A stretch of DNA of 64,000 nt from Nostoc sp. UHCC 0870. Its GTDB lineage: Bacteria; Cyanobacteriota; Cyanobacteriia; Cyanobacteriales; Nostocaceae. Below are positions 26,685 through 34,899 of this stretch, piece by piece (within the stretch, counting starts at the first letter, position 1; every line of letters begins with the position of its first letter). The DNA is taken from the NCBI RefSeq assembly GCF_022063185.1, contig NZ_CP091913.1, forward strand, positions 264,501-328,500, read 5' to 3'. The notes beneath the pieces were generated by a model. That model saw only the letters and a program-made list of their open reading frames with translations, ran no database searches and was not told where the DNA came from. The translations under genes and the position numbers were made by a program.

Positions 26685-27902
26685 AAATACTCTGCCAGTC
26701 TATCAGCCCGTTGACGTTCTTGTTCAGCCCGTTGACGTTCCTGTTCAGCCCGTTGACATTCCTGTTCAGCCCGTTGACGTTCCTGTTCTACTTTCTCATT
26801 GAATGTTGGTAGCCAACCTGCTGTATTATACCAACGCAACCATAAACCACTTGTCTGCTGATAAATACCCTGCCAAAGACCTAAACCTAGTTCTAACTCT
26901 TCCAACCAAAATCGTTTTTCTGCTAAAGGTACGGCTTCATAACGAGTACCATTGAGTCGAAACGCCCGCAAATTATTTTCGTAGCGGTCATAGACAACGT
27001 AGTAGGGAACGCGCAAAATCCGTTCATAAACTTCCCACTTAGTTGGAGGTTTATACGGTGTAGGTTGAAAACCCCGGAGAGAGAGCAACGTAGTTGCAAT
27101 TTTCGTGCTTTAGACCGGGGATGAAAACCACTCTGGCAGGGTTTACCCTGCCGTGATGCAATATGGTAAAATTGAGAACGTGGAGGGGTAATCAACCACA
27201 TTAAAAACCCTACACTGCTTAACAGCAATCTGTACCTTGACAATTGAAGATATGGGTTCTATTCCATAGTTCTAGTTTCTTGCCCAGGAATAGGTAAAAT
27301 CTTCATGGGAACTAGACGACACAGAATTTTACGGGGATATAGCAATATGCCCCTAACAAACAAATTCTTGGAGCAATCCAACTACGGTAGGGCATACCGA
27401 AAGTCAACGCTTGAGGAGAGAACCACCTCTGGGTTAGATACCGCAAGGGGTCTAATCTAAGTGGACTCGTAGAACCAAGAATCTCCGTGTCTTTAGACCG
27501 GAGAGTGTCAATTACTTCTCGTAGTGTTGTCCCTAAATCTTCCTGTTCTGTACCTGGGGAGAGTAATTCAACTACTAAAAATGGAGCAACCCCCTCTTGC
27601 CAAATAACATAACTTAAACGTAAGTCTTGCTGTTGATTAGCATTTGGTACTCCCAAAACCATGTACCAATCAGGACGCTTGTACCACAAAGTACGGCGGG
27701 GATCATAGTAAAGGTTTAAGTCGCTAGCAAGTAAAATTTCCTCCGGTGAATAGTTAGGAGGCTGACAAGTCTCACTCAGCAAATCTGCCTGTATGCAATG
27801 AAATTCGTCTGGCAAACCTGATTCCCCTACTAATTCACTGGGTAAATCATACATCGTTGGCATAGTTTCTTGTGGCGGACGAGATGGATTAGTTTGATAC
27901 AT
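26678..27902 (-). pseudogene. Uma2 family gene split by an IS200/IS605 remnant
   Basis: The N-terminal part runs from 27902 to about 27515 (YNLPSELV-type start, then RPDWYMVLGVPNANQQQD and VVELLSPGTEQEDLGTTLREV). The C-terminal part resumes at about 27070 (KPPTKWEVYERILRVPYYVV) and ends at 26678 with a repeat-rich coiled coil (QERQRAEQERQRADRLAEYLR). In intact relatives the LREV and PPTKWEVYE segments are almost adjacent. The 440 bases between them carry the remnant described separately. The coiled coil is built from four copies of a 21-base unit at 26700-26790. The tail also carries the stop-supplying 35-base repeat. Confidence 0.8.
27073..27512 (+). mobile_element. Internally deleted IS200/IS605-type remnant with TnpB tail and end hairpins
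   Basis: On the plus strand this insert carries a left-side hairpin (GGCAGGGTTTACCCTGCC, 27135-27152). The last codons of a TnpB-like frame read TTVGHTESQRLRREPPLG and stop at 27435-27437. A right-end hairpin follows (CTCCG 27483-27487 with CGGAG 27499-27503, loop with TCTTTAGA), ending near TGTCAA. The right-end segment is where TnpB guide RNA scaffolds normally lie. The body of the transposase is missing, so it is a miniature derivative that would need help in trans. Confidence 0.6.
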
Positions 27903-27939
27903 GATTGCTACCTCAACGATATTAAATGCCAGTGTTCGC

Positions 27940-28710
27940 TTAACTTAAACTATCTGGGTCAACGCCTAGAGAACGCAAATATTCTACCAAACGATGCGAT
28001 CGCTCCTGTTCTTGTTGCAATCGTAATTCAGTACCCGATACCTGTTGTTGTACCTCAGATAATTGTTGCTGTACCTCAGATAACTGTTGTTGTGCTTCAG
28101 ATGCTTGCTGTTGTATTGCTATAGCAACTTCTTGTGGTGTTGGTACTAAATCGCCGTCAGCAGTAAAGTAACGAAGTTTACTATTTTCTACACCCAAATA
28201 CAGACCAAGTACCTCACTCCAACGCCAGCCACGCTCATCAGCTAGGATTTCTTGATATCTATTGCCTATCAACTCAAAACCAGCAAATTCTAAACTTTCC
28301 GGCGAAAACCAAAAATATTCCGGTGTATGAAATCGATTTTCATACAGGCTTTTCTTCAAATTCCGGTCAATATCAGCCGTACTCTCAGAAAGTAATTCAA
28401 TAATTAAATCTGGATAACGCCCATCTTCTTCCCAAACTACCCAGGAATTGCGGGGACGTTTTTCGGTGTCCTTGACTAAAAAGAAATCTGGTCCACGGAA
28501 ATCTCGATTTCGCAACTGCTGACGGCTAAAGTATATTGTCAGATTTGCACCGATGAAATAGTCATTTTGATCGCGCCACAGCCATTCTAAACAAGTGACT
28601 AATAGCAATAGCTGCATATAATGCAACGAAGTTTCCATTTCTGGCTCATCACTTAATAACCGAGTTGCATCGGGCATTTGTTGTTCTAGCTGTTGCGCTG
28701 TGACAAACAT
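27940..28710 (-). CDS. Uma2 family endonuclease-like protein (intact)
   Basis: A 256-residue Uma2/DUF820 protein starting at the ATG at 28710 (MFVTAQQLEQQMPDATRL). The frame upstream runs through heptamer repeats and is not credible. The core has FRGPDFFLVKDTEKRPRNSW, DLIIELLSESTADIDRNLKK and TPEYFWFSPE, matching the PD-(D/E)XK-like elements. A coiled coil of SEVQQQL repeats follows (about 205-240), then the normal end LVEYLRSLGVDPDSLS. It is the only one of the three adjacent Uma2 genes with its C-terminus undamaged. Confidence 0.88.
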   Translation of the reverse strand: MFVTAQQLEQQMPDATRLLSDEPEMETSLHYMQLLLLVTCLEWLWRDQNDYFIGANLTIYFSRQQLRNRDFRGPDFFLVKDTEKRPRNSWVVWEEDGRYPDLIIELLSESTADIDRNLKKSLYENRFHTPEYFWFSPESLEFAGFELIGNRYQEILADERGWRWSEVLGLYLGVENSKLRYFTADGDLVPTPQEVAIAIQQQASEAQQQLSEVQQQLSEVQQQVSGTELRLQQEQERSHRLVEYLRSLGVDPDSLS

Positions 28711-28757
28711 GGTCTTATACCTGACTGCGTATTGATTTAATTTTAAGCTAGTATCTG

Positions 28758-28820
28758 TCCCCAGTCCCCAGTCCCCAGTCCCCAGTCCCCAATCCCCAAT
28801 CCCCAATCCCCAATCCCCAA
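28758..28820. repeat. Heptamer repeats CCCCAGT / CCCCAAT
   Basis: About nine consecutive heptamers, first CCCCAGT and then CCCCAAT, just upstream of the Uma2 start. Typical short tandem repeats of heterocystous cyanobacteria. The long open frame through it is an artefact of the seven-base period. Confidence 0.9.
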
Positions 28821-28886
28821 ATCCTGTAACCGATGAGTACCAGATTCAGCTAAACTGATTGTTGGTTTATTGCGTTTTATGTCGGT

Positions 28887-29078
28887 ATGGAAATCGGACA
28901 AAAGGTTAAGGTGTTTCGTTTGCGCGATCGCGTTTCTGCTCCCATCGCTCAGAAACTAGGTAAAGTTGGTATTATTGAAGGCTACAAAGTCACCGATGGT
29001 CAAGGCATTGGTGTAGTGGTGAAGTTTGACGATAATAGTTCCACTTGGTTTTTTGATGATGAAATCAAACCAGTGTAG
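28887..29078 (+). CDS. petP: Cytochrome b6f complex subunit PetP
   Basis: A 63-residue soluble protein beginning MEIGQKVKVFRLRDRVS and ending FFDDEIKPV, matching the small SH3-like PetP (DUF2862) family. PetP binds the cytoplasmic face of the cytochrome b6f complex in cyanobacteria and red algae and influences linear versus cyclic electron flow. It is full length for the family. It is followed 87 bases later, in the same direction, by a Get3-like ATPase and then chlG, so the three may form a thylakoid-related cluster. Confidence 0.9.
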   Translation: MEIGQKVKVFRLRDRVSAPIAQKLGKVGIIEGYKVTDGQGIGVVVKFDDNSSTWFFDDEIKPV

Positions 29079-29165
29079 TCATAGCCACTCTAGGTAGAAG
29101 CTAAGGTTATTTGCCTAGTGCTAAGTTGGAGTTGAAAAGATCGGCGGTTATTGGAAATCAAGATA

Positions 29166-30266
29166 ATGTCCCAGATATTGACATTTTTGGGCGAAAGCAG
29201 CATTGCTCGTACCAAAATAGCGATCGCTGCTGCTAAGTCATTGGCGAGTCAAGGTAAGCGCGTACTTCTAGCAGGATTGGCAGAACCAGTATTATCAATC
29301 CTGTTAGATCAACCCCTAACACCTGACCCTCAAGAAATTACACCCAATCTAGAAGTAGTACAGTTCCAAGCATCTGTACTACTAGAGCGCAATTGGGATG
29401 AAGTAAAAAAACTTGAGGCGCAATACCTCAGAACCCCTATCATCAAAGATGTCTACGGTCAAGAACTGGTAGTATTACCAGGCATGGATAATGCCCTGGC
29501 TCTTAATGCCATCCGTGAATATGATGCCAGTGGTAAGTATGATGCAATTATCTACAATGGCACAGGTGACGCATCTACCTTGCGGATGTTGGGTTTACCA
29601 GAATCTTTGAGCTGGTATATCCGCCGATTTCGGCAATTAGTAGTCAACTCTGACTTAGGTAAGAGTATTGCAGAATCACCCTTGGTTCAACCGCTAATTA
29701 GCAGCTTTTTTAACTTCAACTGGACAGCAGATAACTTTGCTCACCCTACCAATCAAGTTAATAATTTCTTAGATAAGGGAAGAGATGCCCTAGCTGACCC
29801 CAACCGCGTAGTAGCTTTTTTAGTGACTACAGGAGATCCCTTAGAAGTAGCAAGCGGCCGTTATTTGTGGGGAAGCGCGCAACAAGTCGGTTTAACAATT
29901 GGTGGCGTAATTCAAATCTCTAGCCAGGGAAACACTGACTTGTCGGAAGAATTTACACCCTTAAAGGTAAGTGTTGTTCCTGACTTGACAAATGGTAATT
30001 GGCAACCATTAATAGATGCTCTACCTAATTTTGTCGAGCAAGCAGTACAAGCCCCCAACCCAATTACAATCGATGTCCACAACCTCCAGGTACGCTTGTT
30101 TTTGCCTGGATTTGATAAAAAACAAGTCAAACTCACCCAGTATGGGCCAGAAGTCACTGTGGAAGCAGGCGACCAACGGCGGAACGTCTTCCTACCACCA
30201 GCATTGAGTGGTAGACCAATCACTGGGGCTAAGTTTCAAAATAATTATTTGATCATTTCTTTTTAG
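29166..30266 (+). CDS. Get3/ArsA-fold ATPase-like protein with C-terminal crystallin-like domain (NosAFP type)
   Basis: A 366-residue protein; I use the ATG at 29166 (MSQILTFLGESSIARTKIAI) instead of the TTG at 29151. The N-terminal 280 residues have the Get3/ArsA fold pattern, with later elements VLLAGLAEPVLSILL, YDAIIYNGTGDASTLRML and VAFLVTTGDPLEVASG. The C-terminal 80 residues (ITIDVHNLQVRLFLPGFDKK onwards) resemble an alpha-crystallin/HSP20 beta-sandwich. The P-loop is not canonical: GESSIARTK replaces the usual GKGGVGKT. Relatives are described as putative tail-anchored protein targeting factors. Next to petP and chlG it may handle thylakoid membrane proteins, but that is inference. Confidence 0.8.
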   Translation: MSQILTFLGESSIARTKIAIAAAKSLASQGKRVLLAGLAEPVLSILLDQPLTPDPQEITPNLEVVQFQASVLLERNWDEVKKLEAQYLRTPIIKDVYGQELVVLPGMDNALALNAIREYDASGKYDAIIYNGTGDASTLRMLGLPESLSWYIRRFRQLVVNSDLGKSIAESPLVQPLISSFFNFNWTADNFAHPTNQVNNFLDKGRDALADPNRVVAFLVTTGDPLEVASGRYLWGSAQQVGLTIGGVIQISSQGNTDLSEEFTPLKVSVVPDLTNGNWQPLIDALPNFVEQAVQAPNPITIDVHNLQVRLFLPGFDKKQVKLTQYGPEVTVEAGDQRRNVFLPPALSGRPITGAKFQNNYLIISF

Positions 30267-30426
30267 GATTGGGGACAAATAAATTCAAAATTCAAAATTC
30301 AAAATTTAAACCCTTTTAGGAGGAAATTAATAGGTAAAAGGTAACAAACCAAAAACAATCTTTTTACCTTTGACTTTTGAATTTTGACTTTTTCTTGCCC
30401 AATTCCCAAATTCATAATTAATCCTT

Positions 30427-31425
30427 ATGTCAGAACTCACTCCCATTACTCCCGATTCTAAATCTGAAGCAAGTGACCGCACTGCTAAAACCCGGCAGTT
30501 ACTGGGGATGAAAGGTGCAGCACCGGGGGAAACCTCGATTTGGAAAATTCGCCTGCAATTGATGAAGCCGATTACCTGGATTCCCTTAATTTGGGGTGTG
30601 GTCTGTGGTGCGGCTTCTTCTGGTAACTACACTTGGACTTTGGAAAATGTCCTCAAGGCTGCTGCTTGTATGTTGCTATCTGGGCCGTTACTGACGGGTT
30701 ATACTCAAACCCTAAATGATTTTTACGATCGCGAAATTGATGCCATCAATGAACCCTATCGCCCCATCCCTTCCGGCGCAATTTCCGTACCTCAGGTAGT
30801 TAGCCAGATTATCTTCTTATTTATTGCTGGCATTTCCCTGTCCTTTGTGTTGGATTTATGGGCAGGTCATGAATTTCCCAATGTCACAGTTTTAGCGATA
30901 TTTGGTACTTTTATTGCCTTTATCTACTCTGCACCACCTCTGAAGCTAAAACAAAACGGCTGGTTGGGTAACTACGCCTTGGGTGCTAGCTACATCGCCT
31001 TACCTTGGTGGGCTGGTCATGCTTTATTTGGTGAACTCAACTGGAAAATCATGGTTATCACCTTGATTTACAGCATGGCAGGATTAGGAATTGCCATTGT
31101 TAATGATTTTAAGAGTGTAGAAGGCGATCGCCAACTCGGTCTACAATCTTTACCTGTAATGTTCGGTATCGATAAAGCCGCCTGGATTTGTGTGGTGATG
31201 ATTGATGTCTTTCAAGGCTTGATAGCTGCTTATCTGGTGAGTATCCATGAAAATTTGTATGCAGCGATTTTGGTACTGTTAATCATTCCCCAAATCACCT
31301 TCCAGGATATGTACTTTTTGCGTGACCCTTTAAAAAATGATGTGAAATACCAAGCCAGCGCACAACCATTCTTGGTTTTAGGGATGCTAGTAGCAGGTTT
31401 AGCATTAGGTCATGCTGGAATTTAA
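30427..31425 (+). CDS. chlG: Chlorophyll synthase
   Basis: A 332-residue membrane prenyltransferase (UbiA superfamily) that esterifies chlorophyllide a with geranylgeranyl or phytyl diphosphate, the last step of chlorophyll synthesis. The first prenyl-diphosphate-binding motif is in TLNDFYDREIDAINEPYRP and the second is DFKSVEGDR. About nine transmembrane helices are present. The N-terminal SELTPITPDSK tail and LLGMKGAAPGETS are typical of cyanobacterial ChlG. It is the third gene of the petP-Get3-like-chlG run, 160 bases after the ATPase across heptamer repeats. Confidence 0.96.
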   Translation: MSELTPITPDSKSEASDRTAKTRQLLGMKGAAPGETSIWKIRLQLMKPITWIPLIWGVVCGAASSGNYTWTLENVLKAAACMLLSGPLLTGYTQTLNDFYDREIDAINEPYRPIPSGAISVPQVVSQIIFLFIAGISLSFVLDLWAGHEFPNVTVLAIFGTFIAFIYSAPPLKLKQNGWLGNYALGASYIALPWWAGHALFGELNWKIMVITLIYSMAGLGIAIVNDFKSVEGDRQLGLQSLPVMFGIDKAAWICVVMIDVFQGLIAAYLVSIHENLYAAILVLLIIPQITFQDMYFLRDPLKNDVKYQASAQPFLVLGMLVAGLALGHAGI

Positions 31426-31552
31426 AGGTGACAGGTGATAGGTGACAGGTGACAGTTATTGATGCCCAATCAATACTTCTGTAGCGAGAAGCTAGGTTGA
31501 AAGAGTTAGGAGTTAATATACTTCTAGCTCTTCATTTTTATCAGAAATTGCC

Positions 31553-31840
31553 GTGCTGGAATTGATAGTTTTACTAATCAGAGGCATCCAACCATTTTTA
31601 GTACCCATTTGCTTTGTTGGTGCTTGGATGCTCATTTCTCTTGTTGTTTGGGGTCTATGGACAGCTGCACGAGACAGTATCACCACAGCCAAACAAATGC
31701 ACCAGATACCCTGTACAGGTTGCCAGTTTTTCACCGATGACTACCGCCTCAAATGCACTGTCCACCCATCTAAAGCGAATACAGAAGAGGCGATTCATTG
31801 TTGTGATTTTCAACCCAAGACAAATCCTTATTTGTACTAG
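31553..31840 (+). CDS. Small membrane protein with cysteine-rich tail, unknown function
   Basis: A 95-residue protein from a GTG start. An N-terminal pair of hydrophobic stretches (IVLLIRGIQPFLVPICFVGAW and LISLVVWGLWTAA) is followed by a soluble tail with four or five cysteines (PCTGCQFF, LKCTVH, HCCDF). The CxxC and CC spacing suggests metal or redox chemistry, or disulfides. I know of no function. It lies just downstream of chlG and shares its direction. Confidence 0.6.
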   Translation: MLELIVLLIRGIQPFLVPICFVGAWMLISLVVWGLWTAARDSITTAKQMHQIPCTGCQFFTDDYRLKCTVHPSKANTEEAIHCCDFQPKTNPYLY

Positions 31841-31844
31841 GGAT

Positions 31845-32020
31845 ATAGGGGACAGGGGACAGGGGACAGGGGACAGGTGACAGGTGACAGGTGAAAAGAA
31901 AGCAGGGGAAGCAGGGGGAGCAGGGGGAGAAAAATACAATGCCCAATAATGCCTACTCATTACTCACTACTCATTACTCACTACTCATTACTCATTACTC
32001 ATTACTCATTACTCAGCACT
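31845..32020. repeat. Heptamer repeats (GGGGACA / CTCATTA)
   Basis: Two runs of tandem heptamers: GGGGACA and GGTGACA at about 31850-31895, and CTCATTA/CTCACTA at 31953-32017. They separate the convergent membrane-protein and dehydrogenase genes. Confidence 0.85.
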
Positions 32021-32028
32021 CCCCACTC

Positions 32029-32982
32029 CTAACTAATTTCCAACAATACCTTTAAAACCCCTCGGCGTTGGGCTTGTGCAAAAGCCTCTAGTGCTTCGTT
32101 GAGGGGGTAGCTGGCATGAATTAGCGGTTTTACGTCTACTTTCTCTGCTGCTAATAAATCCAGTGCTGCTGGAAAAGGGCCACAACGAGAACCGATAAGA
32201 GTAATTTCATCTACTACCAAAGCAGAAGCATCGAAGCTGAGGTTGCCTGCATAGGTACTTTTCAGTACGAGAGTACCACGAGGACGTAGGGCGCGACGAG
32301 CGATCGCAAATCCTTCTGGATTGCCAGTACATTCTACGGAAATATCAAAAGTTCTATCTGTAACAGTATCAACTAAACCAGTTTTTATTCCCCTCGCCTC
32401 TAAATTAGCAAGTTTGTCTTGGTGACGACCAACCACTAAGAGTTGACAACCAGTTAAAGCTAGTGTCTGCGCTACTAACTGCCCCAGTTTGCCATCTCCT
32501 ACTACTAGCACACGGTCATCTGCACATATGCTCACTTGCTGCTGAATTTCTAGTGCAGCTGCTAAAGGTTCGGTAAAAGTTGCAATATCTGTTGGTACAT
32601 TTTCTGGTACGGGATGAAGATTTTCTACTGGTAAACAAAGATAGTCAGCAAATGCGCCGTGACGATTGACAATACCCAATACTGTGCGGTTTTCGCAGTG
32701 GGTTGGTTGTCCCCGACGACAGAAACGGCAATGACCACAAACAGCATTAATTTCACCGACTACGCGCTGATTAACGAGATGTTTTGGCCCCTGTTCAACC
32801 AACCCGACAAATTCGTGTCCTAAAACACCAGTATAAGGATAGTAGCCCCTCAGTAATTCTAAGTCAGTATTACAAATTCCCGCACGTAAAACGCGCACAA
32901 GGGCTTCCCCTGCTGGTGGTTCAGGAATTTGTATATCTGTACGCAGTTGTAATTGGTTATTTTCCAGCCAGAGTCCTTTCAT
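32029..32982 (-). CDS. Zinc-dependent medium-chain alcohol dehydrogenase family protein
   Basis: A 317-residue MDR enzyme. The catalytic zinc site is visible as ICNTDLELL and GHEFVG (Cys, His-Glu). The structural zinc loop is CGHCRFCRRGQPTHCEN with four cysteines. The nucleotide-binding fold is VLVVGDGKLGQLVAQTLALT. It is slightly short compared with the usual 340 residues. The substrate is unknown; sorbitol or threonine dehydrogenase-like polyol oxidation is possible. It is a single gene, convergent with the upstream one. Confidence 0.88.
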   Translation of the reverse strand: MKGLWLENNQLQLRTDIQIPEPPAGEALVRVLRAGICNTDLELLRGYYPYTGVLGHEFVGLVEQGPKHLVNQRVVGEINAVCGHCRFCRRGQPTHCENRTVLGIVNRHGAFADYLCLPVENLHPVPENVPTDIATFTEPLAAALEIQQQVSICADDRVLVVGDGKLGQLVAQTLALTGCQLLVVGRHQDKLANLEARGIKTGLVDTVTDRTFDISVECTGNPEGFAIARRALRPRGTLVLKSTYAGNLSFDASALVVDEITLIGSRCGPFPAALDLLAAEKVDVKPLIHASYPLNEALEAFAQAQRRGVLKVLLEIS

Positions 32983-33036
32983 AATCTTTTCTAGTCAGAC
33001 ACTCACAGGCATTTTAACCACAATCGATGTTAGGAA

Positions 33037-33606
33037 TTAACTTTCTAACTCAGATAGACTGGGAAATTTGAGTTCAGCTTTGCTTAACCAAATTATTAGA
33101 TCATTGGAATGCACTGCAATCTCGCTTCCCAAGGTTTTGATATATAAAAGTCCGTCACTAATAATTAAGTCTCGAATGGGATACCAAGAACTACGTGTAC
33201 GGATCAATAGATCCATCGGAATACCTAACTGTAATTTATTTTTACGAAATCTCCACCAAGCCCGCCACAGATACACTGATTTAGTACAGTGCATACGATA
33301 TCCTTTGGGCAATGGACAGTATTGATACTGGTAGCAATAGCGTTCATCCATTTGCCCTGTGAGAATATAGCTGTAATCGGCCAAGGCCTCGTTCATTAAT
33401 TCCCAGTAGGATGAAGTCGATTTAATGGAAAATTCCAGTGTTTTCTGCGTAAGTTGGGCAGTAGCAATCACACCTTCAGCTTTAGCTATGACTTGGTTAC
33501 TTTTATATGCTGTTTGCGCCTGTAAAGAAGCGTTGGCTAACAAAACTTCTTTCTTTTGGATAGATTGATCAACAAACTCTCTTAATAAATCTAAGTTAGA
33601 TAACAT
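33037..33606 (-). CDS. Unknown protein, tandem paralogue A
   Basis: A 189-residue soluble protein with an N-terminal helical region (LREFVDQSIQKKEVLLANASL) and a C-terminal beta-rich region (LIISDGLLYIKTLGSEI) ending in a short helix. It is clearly related to the neighbour at 34043-34639: both start MLSNL..(I/L)REF(V/I), and share QSIQKKEVLLANA, STSSYWELMNE and DLIIWLSK-like ends. I do not recognise the family. The conserved WW/YYQYQ segments suggest a folded domain, not a disordered one. Confidence 0.6.
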   Translation of the reverse strand: MLSNLDLLREFVDQSIQKKEVLLANASLQAQTAYKSNQVIAKAEGVIATAQLTQKTLEFSIKSTSSYWELMNEALADYSYILTGQMDERYCYQYQYCPLPKGYRMHCTKSVYLWRAWWRFRKNKLQLGIPMDLLIRTRSSWYPIRDLIISDGLLYIKTLGSEIAVHSNDLIIWLSKAELKFPSLSELES

Positions 33607-34042
33607 GGCTGTTTTATATTGAATGCACCATTTTTACTTAAGCCGTGGCTTATTGTCAGTAAGCAATTACCGTAATATCACTATTACTAAATAATCGTTG
33701 TAATTATGATTATACCCAAACCCGATTTTAAATTTGTAAATATACGGTGAACTATTTTGATTCTTCAAAATAGTCTAGGACAGGTATTAAAGTTTTCATG
33801 AACAACTCTTATATCGTTTTTTTAAGATATTTTGTAAACTACTATTTGATAATTTGTTAGATAAAAAATAAAGTTTTTATATTAATTTAGTATAAATACT
33901 GAAAGTATTTACATTTCAGTAACAATCAAGCAGATAATAGAGCGATTCCTATCATCACTATCTACTTAAAAAGTTAAAATCTGTCTTGCAAAGGGTAGTA
34001 GGTAATAGAGAATTGGCAATAGGGATAGGGAAGGTTAAAAAT
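33607..34042. other. AT-rich spacer between the two paralogues
   Basis: A 436-base AT-rich region with no ORF. It must contain the promoter of the downstream (33037-33606) gene. Short TTTATATTAATTTAG and similar tracts are present but no firm -35/-10 pair. A small TAATGACTAATGACT repeat lies at its right end. Confidence 0.45.
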
Positions 34043-34639
34043 CTACTGACTAATGACTAATGACTCTGGCATATTTTCAATACAAATATCTGGTTGAGAA
34101 TTTGCTTCAATTTTGCTTAACCAAATAACTAAATCGTTAGAATCTAATGACATTTCACTAACTAAGGTCTTAATATAAATCAGACCATCACTAATCATTA
34201 ACTCTTTAATTCCATACCATGAGTTCCTTGTTCTGATTAAGATATCTAATGGAACTTGTATCTGGGAAGCATATTTACGGTATTTCCACCAAGTTTGCCA
34301 CAATCCAACAGATGTAGTACATCGAAGTTCATAACCTTGTGGTATGGAACATTGTTGATATTGATAGTAACCCTGGTTATCTACTTCCCCTGTACATATA
34401 TAGTTGTATTCTGCCAATGTTTCATTCATGACTTCCCAATAAGATGAAGTTGCATAAATCAAAAAATCAGATGGTGTGTGATCCATTTTGGCAGCAGCAA
34501 TCACACCCTCTTTTTTAGAAATTAATTGGTTACTTTTATAAACCATCTGCGCTTTCAAATAAGCATTTGCTAATAAAACTTCTTTCTTTTGGATAGATTG
34601 GACAATAAACTCTCGGATTAAAGCTAAATTAGATAACAT
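34043..34639 (-). CDS. Unknown protein, tandem paralogue B
   Basis: A 198-residue protein similar along its whole length to the neighbour at 33037-33606 (same order of QSIQKKEVLLANA, SSYWEVMNE, ILIRTRNSWYGIKELMISDG and NDLVIWLSK). It differs by a longer C-terminal tail (QPDICIENMPESL). The pair is a tandem duplication with clear divergence. Each has its own upstream spacer. Function unknown. Confidence 0.6.
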   Translation of the reverse strand: MLSNLALIREFIVQSIQKKEVLLANAYLKAQMVYKSNQLISKKEGVIAAAKMDHTPSDFLIYATSSYWEVMNETLAEYNYICTGEVDNQGYYQYQQCSIPQGYELRCTTSVGLWQTWWKYRKYASQIQVPLDILIRTRNSWYGIKELMISDGLIYIKTLVSEMSLDSNDLVIWLSKIEANSQPDICIENMPESLVISQ

Positions 34640-34815
34640 AATTTTTGATACCCAACGAGCAACTTCTGTTTATAAAAAAGGAAATTCAGTGTGCCAGTAT
34701 TAATTAAGTTGCTATTGACAGTTAAAAGTACACAATCAACAGCTAGTGATGTCATCAGCTAATGACACCATCTAATTACATATACGTGGTAAACCTGTAA
34801 GATCCTGAAAAAATA

Positions 34816-34856
34816 CCCAAGTCACCTGTAAAAATTTTTGCGGTAGGTGACTTGGG
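34816..34856 (-). terminator. Intrinsic terminator of the inositol-phosphatase gene
   Basis: Arms CCCAAGTCACCT (34816-34827) and AGGTGACTTGGG (34845-34856) form a perfect 12-bp stem. On the minus strand it is followed by TATTTTTT. It lies about 45 bases after the stop of the gene at 34900-35706. Confidence 0.8.
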
Positions 34857-34899
34857 CTAATAGGAAGTAGTTGGTAACAAAAAAAGCTGTAAAAATTTG

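Noticed and set aside
26923..27243. Minus-strand 106-codon frame over the IS605 remnant
   Set aside because: It is a chance frame across the mobile remnant and the antisense-shifted Uma2 part.
28710..28806. Upstream extension of the Uma2 gene encoding GDWGLGTGDWGLGT
   Set aside because: It is translated from the heptamer repeat. The true start is the ATG at 28710.
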